A stretch of DNA of 5,000 bases from Leptospira borgpetersenii serovar Javanica (GTDB lineage Bacteria; Spirochaetota; Leptospiria; Leptospirales; Leptospiraceae), in the NCBI RefSeq assembly GCF_003046425.1, contig NZ_QAJG01000006.1:32501-37500 (forward strand). Direction: 5' to 3'. The translations under genes were made by a program, and so were the position numbers. This document shows, piece after piece, positions 1 to 5,000 of the stretch. Position 1 is the stretch's first letter, and each line of letters begins with the position of its first letter. Under the pieces are notes generated by a model. That model saw nothing but the letters and a program-made list of their open reading frames with translations, was not told the origin of the DNA and searched no databases.

Positions 1-38
1 GCAGATTTCTTTTATGATCCGAGCTTTGAGTTCAACAA

Positions 39-251
39 TTACGCATTCAAATCAATCAGATAACCGCGACGAATCGCTTGGTCATCCGTATTGACCCCTA
101 CCTTCGCTATGTTTCTCGCTCCCGAATTTACGTTTTCTAATTCGGAAAGCGGGTGAAGACGATCGGGCATATTACGAAGAGTAAGTTCGGATTTGGAAAA
201 TTGTCTCGCTCCCGTAGAGCTTTGAAGTGCAAAATTAATTTCCTTGAGCAT
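39..251 (-). CDS. Small hypothetical protein, 70 residues
   Basis: I do not recognise this protein. It begins with ATG and ends with TAA. An AAGGA ribosome-binding-like site lies 11 bases upstream (263-267), slightly far but usable. The product is soluble-looking, with no signal peptide, membrane segment or cysteine. It has a Ser/Thr-Gly-Ala-Arg motif twice, at residues 13-16 and 43-46, exactly 30 codons apart, and the DNA under it is an 11-base direct repeat. The C-terminus reads DDQAIRRGYLIDLNA. It lies 105 bases downstream of the 268-residue gene on the same strand, so it could be read from the same transcript or from its own promoter. The codons (GAA, AAT, GGA, CGT, TCC) resemble those of the neighbours, which supports a real gene, but 70 codons is short enough that a chance ORF cannot be excluded. 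Confidence 0.55.
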   Translation of the reverse strand: MLKEINFALQSSTGARQFSKSELTLRNMPDRLHPLSELENVNSGARNIAKVGVNTDDQAIRRGYLIDLNA

Positions 252-262
252 GACTGCGAATT

Positions 263-267
263 TCCTT
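263..267 (-). promoter_or_regulatory. Ribosome-binding site of the 70-residue ORF
   Basis: The minus strand reads AAGGA here, 11 bases before the ATG at 251. The spacing is longer than the usual 5-9, so initiation may be weak. It is the main support for the chosen start. Confidence 0.4.
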
Positions 268-278
268 TTTTATTCAAC

Positions 279-311
<33 letters not shown>

Positions 312-356
312 TCTGCGGACAAGAGCAAAAGCCGGCGGGAAACACTCTCAAACTTC

Positions 357-3254
<2,898 letters not shown>

Positions 3255-3259
3255 TGTAT

Positions 3260-3265
3260 TCCTGG
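3260..3265 (-). promoter_or_regulatory. Ribosome-binding site of der
   Basis: The minus strand reads CCAGGA followed by five bases and the ATG at 3254. The good spacing supports this upstream start, and so the N-terminal extension of Der, over any internal start. The site lies in the 25-base gap after smpB. Confidence 0.65.
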
Positions 3266-3279
3266 TTTTAAATCGCGTA

Positions 3280-3762
<483 letters not shown>

Positions 3763-3817
3763 GATATTTTATCCGAAGTAAATCCAGTTTTTCGAATAAA
3801 AGACTAGGGCCAAGTGA

Positions 3818-3837
3818 AAAACGATTCGTTTTACGAA
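3818..3837. repeat. Two overlapping dyads upstream of smpB
   Basis: Positions 3818-3832 read AAAACGATTCGTTTT, a perfect odd-centre palindrome with 7-base arms. Positions 3825-3837 read TTCGTTTTACGAA, with 5-base arms around TTT. They share the TTCGTTTT block and sit about 56-75 bases before the smpB GTG. That place would suit an operator, but the regulator is unknown and a chance dyad is possible. Confidence 0.35.
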
Positions 3838-4090
3838 GACGAAAAAAGGATAGAATTGCTTAGAAGGAAAGAAGCGACGCTTTTTGGAACGGAATACGGC
3901 GAAAGGTTGCGGTGTTGGTTTTTAATGCGAAACGGTGGATGTAATTCCGGATAGGGAATCAGTCACATTTTTTAGGTTCGATTGCAAAGAATACGATTCG
4001 CAGCTCGCGAACCTCGATGCTTTTCGATCCTCTACGTTGATCTTTTATCCATTTTGATCGATGACAATACTATGTCTTTTTCTTTTATCA

Positions 4091-4100
4091 GAACCGGTTC
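4091..4100. repeat. 10-base palindrome GAACCGGTTC
   Basis: This is a perfect palindrome in the gap downstream of the right-hand gene. The arms do not extend further, and no T run follows on either strand. Function is unknown; it may be chance. Confidence 0.3.
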
Positions 4101-4116
4101 GGCAGAATATCCGAGT

Positions 4117-4254
4117 TCACTTCGGCTTGATTTCTCCGATAAAATACAATTCATTGGATTTTGGAACACAGTTTAAAAGAGAACCAGTGCCGATTTCTTT
4201 CAATGTCGGTTGTCGCAATGAATACGAATTGCCTCCTCGGATGATTTTAAAAGC
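4117..4254 (-). other. Possible frameshifted C-terminus of the right-hand gene
   Basis: On the minus strand, a frame starting at 4254 and ending in TGA at 4119-4117 is open for 45 codons. It starts AFKIIRGGNSYSLRQPTLKE and ends ELYFIGEIKPK. It overlaps the last 17 codons of the annotated frame and runs 83 bases beyond its stop. The sequence looks like an ordinary protein tail, and it joins the gene's frame by a single-base slip just after the GAG at 4256-4254. It has no ATG start or ribosome-binding site of its own. It may be the true C-terminus separated by a one-base deletion or a sequence error, or simply a chance open frame. Confidence 0.35.
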
Positions 4255-5000
4255 TCAATACTCTCACATCCAAAAGAAATATATTCAAAGCCGAATATTA
4301 CTTTTGGCTTGTTTTTGAATAATCTTCCTGTCCATTGGCGACCGAAAGGAGCAAGATCCCTTGTATAAACCGCTTCATAAACTTTATTTTTAGTTCGGCG
4401 ATCCATCACCAACAATCGTCTGGCAAAAACGCTGTTGTTCTTGACTAAATCCTGCGCAAAATACTGCAAGTCGCCCGTTTCATATTTATAAGAGTCGCCT
4501 TTACTATATTCGCTATCTTTAAAATATTTTCCTTCCATGCCGGAAGGGAAATATTTGGATTTGATTTTTTGCCAAACAATACGCTGCAGTTGTCCTTGAA
4601 TGAATGGACTTTCTTTGCCGATAAATACCAAAACGTCGGTAGAAAACATACCGAAGCCGGGTAAAAGCTGTTCGTCTATCTCAAATCCAATCATAAAATC
4701 GCTTTTATCATATGGCGACGGCTCCCTCACCCTGTCGACGTATACAGAAAGACAGGCCATGAAATTCAAATCGTTTATTTTAAATGTTTTTAATACGTCT
4801 TTCGAGTAGTCGTAGATAAACACATTCGCCGCTTCTGAAATTTTTTCTTTAGAAAGAAAATACTTTCTAAATTTCGATCCCAACTTAATACACCCAGAAT
4901 TTTGGATTTTCCGTTCTTCTTTTTTAGTCAAATTAGGAATCACAAACCAATCGGCGTGAGGGGGGCGAACACCGGAAAGAGAAACAAAACCAATATTTTT
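4200..5000 (-). CDS. Hypothetical protein, N-terminus outside the window
   Basis: I do not recognise this protein. A GTG at 4943-4941 could be taken as the start, giving 247 residues. However, the same frame is open for another 19 codons to the window edge, with protein-like sequence (VSLSGVRPPHADWF), and no ribosome-binding site precedes that GTG. The gene is therefore probably 5'-truncated here, with at least 266 residues seen. The visible part has no long hydrophobic segment. It shows a beta-rich stretch, DFMIGFEIDEQLLPGFGMF, about residues 83-101 counted from that GTG. It also has a Lys/Tyr/Phe-rich part with KYF twice around GMEG, encoded by a DNA inverted repeat. The stop is TGA, but sequence in another frame past it looks coding, so the C-terminus may be frameshifted. 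Three sampled 60-base lines give 39% G+C by hand count, against 53% for three lines of der. A secreted protein or lipoprotein cannot be judged without the N-terminus. Confidence 0.8.
   Translation of the reverse strand, partial: KNIGFVSLSGVRPPHADWFVIPNLTKKEERKIQNSGCIKLGSKFRKYFLSKEKISEAANVFIYDYSKDVLKTFKINDLNFMACLSVYVDRVREPSPYDKSDFMIGFEIDEQLLPGFGMFSTDVLVFIGKESPFIQGQLQRIVWQKIKSKYFPSGMEGKYFKDSEYSKGDSYKYETGDLQYFAQDLVKNNSVFARRLLVMDRRTKNKVYEAVYTRDLAPFGRQWTGRLFKNKPKVIFGFEYISFGCESIELLKSSEEAIRIHCDNRH
4522..4556. repeat. Inverted repeat with 15-base arms inside a gene
   Basis: Arms 4522-4536 and 4542-4556 are complementary at 14 of 15 positions around the 5-base loop ATGCC. The one exception (T4530 with G4548) would be a G-U wobble in plus-strand RNA and an A-C mismatch in the minus-strand mRNA. 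It lies within the right-hand gene, in frame, and encodes KYFPSG followed by MEGKYF. No T run follows on the minus strand, so it is not a standard terminator. It could be a small inserted palindromic unit or an mRNA structure that affects translation or decay. Confidence 0.75.

Larger units (their letters stand above)
3763..4199. other. Gene-free gap upstream of smpB
   Basis: No ORF here on either strand looks like a protein, apart from the right-hand end (4117-4199), which may be the shifted C-terminus of the neighbouring gene. The gap must hold the smpB promoter if smpB is not read from further upstream, but I see no convincing -35/-10 pair at a usable distance. It contains overlapping dyads at 3818-3837, an inverted repeat with arms 3974-3980 and 4008-4014, a 5-base-arm hairpin at 3997-4011 and a 10-base palindrome at 4091-4100. 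I see no stem followed by a T run that would serve as a terminator on the minus strand. A short untranslated RNA cannot be excluded. Confidence 0.6.

Noticed and set aside
206..251. Idea that the 70-residue ORF is an anti-sigma factor of the FlgM type, from its end AIRRGYLID
   Set aside because: Only a few residues resemble the FlgM C-terminal pattern, the rest of the domain is missing, and no flagellar gene is in view.
3763..3772. TAAAAT as a -10 box for smpB on the minus strand
   Set aside because: It ends 3 bases before the GTG, so the transcript would start past the start codon.
3971..3990. T-loop-like GGTTCGATTGC, raising a tRNA or tmRNA gene next to smpB
   Set aside because: The flanking bases do not form the 5-pair T stem, and there is no acceptor stem, CCA-like end or tmRNA tag reading frame around it.
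3982..4318. Two plus-strand ORFs (TTG start at 3982; ATG start at 4061)
   Set aside because: They lack ribosome-binding sites, the second runs antisense over the right-hand gene, and neither product looks like a real protein. They appear to be mirror images of the minus-strand frames.
4843..4860. TTTTCTTT-AG-AAAGAAAA inverted repeat
   Set aside because: It is low-complexity A/T sequence inside codons for a Lys/Phe/Ser-rich stretch; the loop is too short and chance is a good explanation.

Overview
The window looks like chromosomal DNA of a spirochaete of the genus Leptospira. This rests on recognising the protein style (Lys/Glu/Phe/Ile-rich, with codons such as AAA, GAA, TTC and TCG), a G+C content that looks like the low to middle forties, and the grouping of smpB, der and plsY. 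Species cannot be fixed from this window. All genes I can support lie on the minus strand, so transcription runs from right to left.

Right part (about 4117-5000): the 3' end of an unrecognised protein gene. Its frame stays open to the window edge, so its true start lies outside. It is visibly richer in A+T than the genes to its left, and it carries a 15-bp-arm inverted repeat inside the coding sequence. Past its likely C-terminus a second frame continues with protein-like sequence for 45 codons, which raises the possibility of a frameshift near the end. Next comes a gap of about 350-440 bases (3763 to 4116 or 4199) with no convincing gene. It holds a few short palindromes, two of them overlapping about 56-75 bases upstream of smpB.

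Middle part (357-3762): a compact gene cluster, read smpB (tmRNA-binding protein), der (double GTPase for 50S ribosome assembly), plsY (acyl-phosphate:glycerol-3-phosphate acyltransferase) and a conserved-looking 268-residue protein of unknown function. The smpB-der gap is 25 bases, der and plsY share an ATGA overlap, and plsY and the last gene overlap by 26 bases. The ribosome-binding site and GTG start of the last gene lie inside the plsY tail. This layout suggests one transcript with translational coupling. It joins ribosome rescue, ribosome assembly and the first acylation step of phospholipid synthesis, all growth-linked housekeeping tasks.

Left part (1-356): a 105-base spacer followed by a 70-codon small ORF of unknown function, then 38 bases with no recognisable feature.

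I see no mobile element, CRISPR array, tRNA, rRNA or tmRNA gene, and no clear sign of a new multi-gene system. The most useful second looks are the true limits and possible frameshift of the right-hand gene, its internal hairpin, and the unknown gene coupled to plsY.
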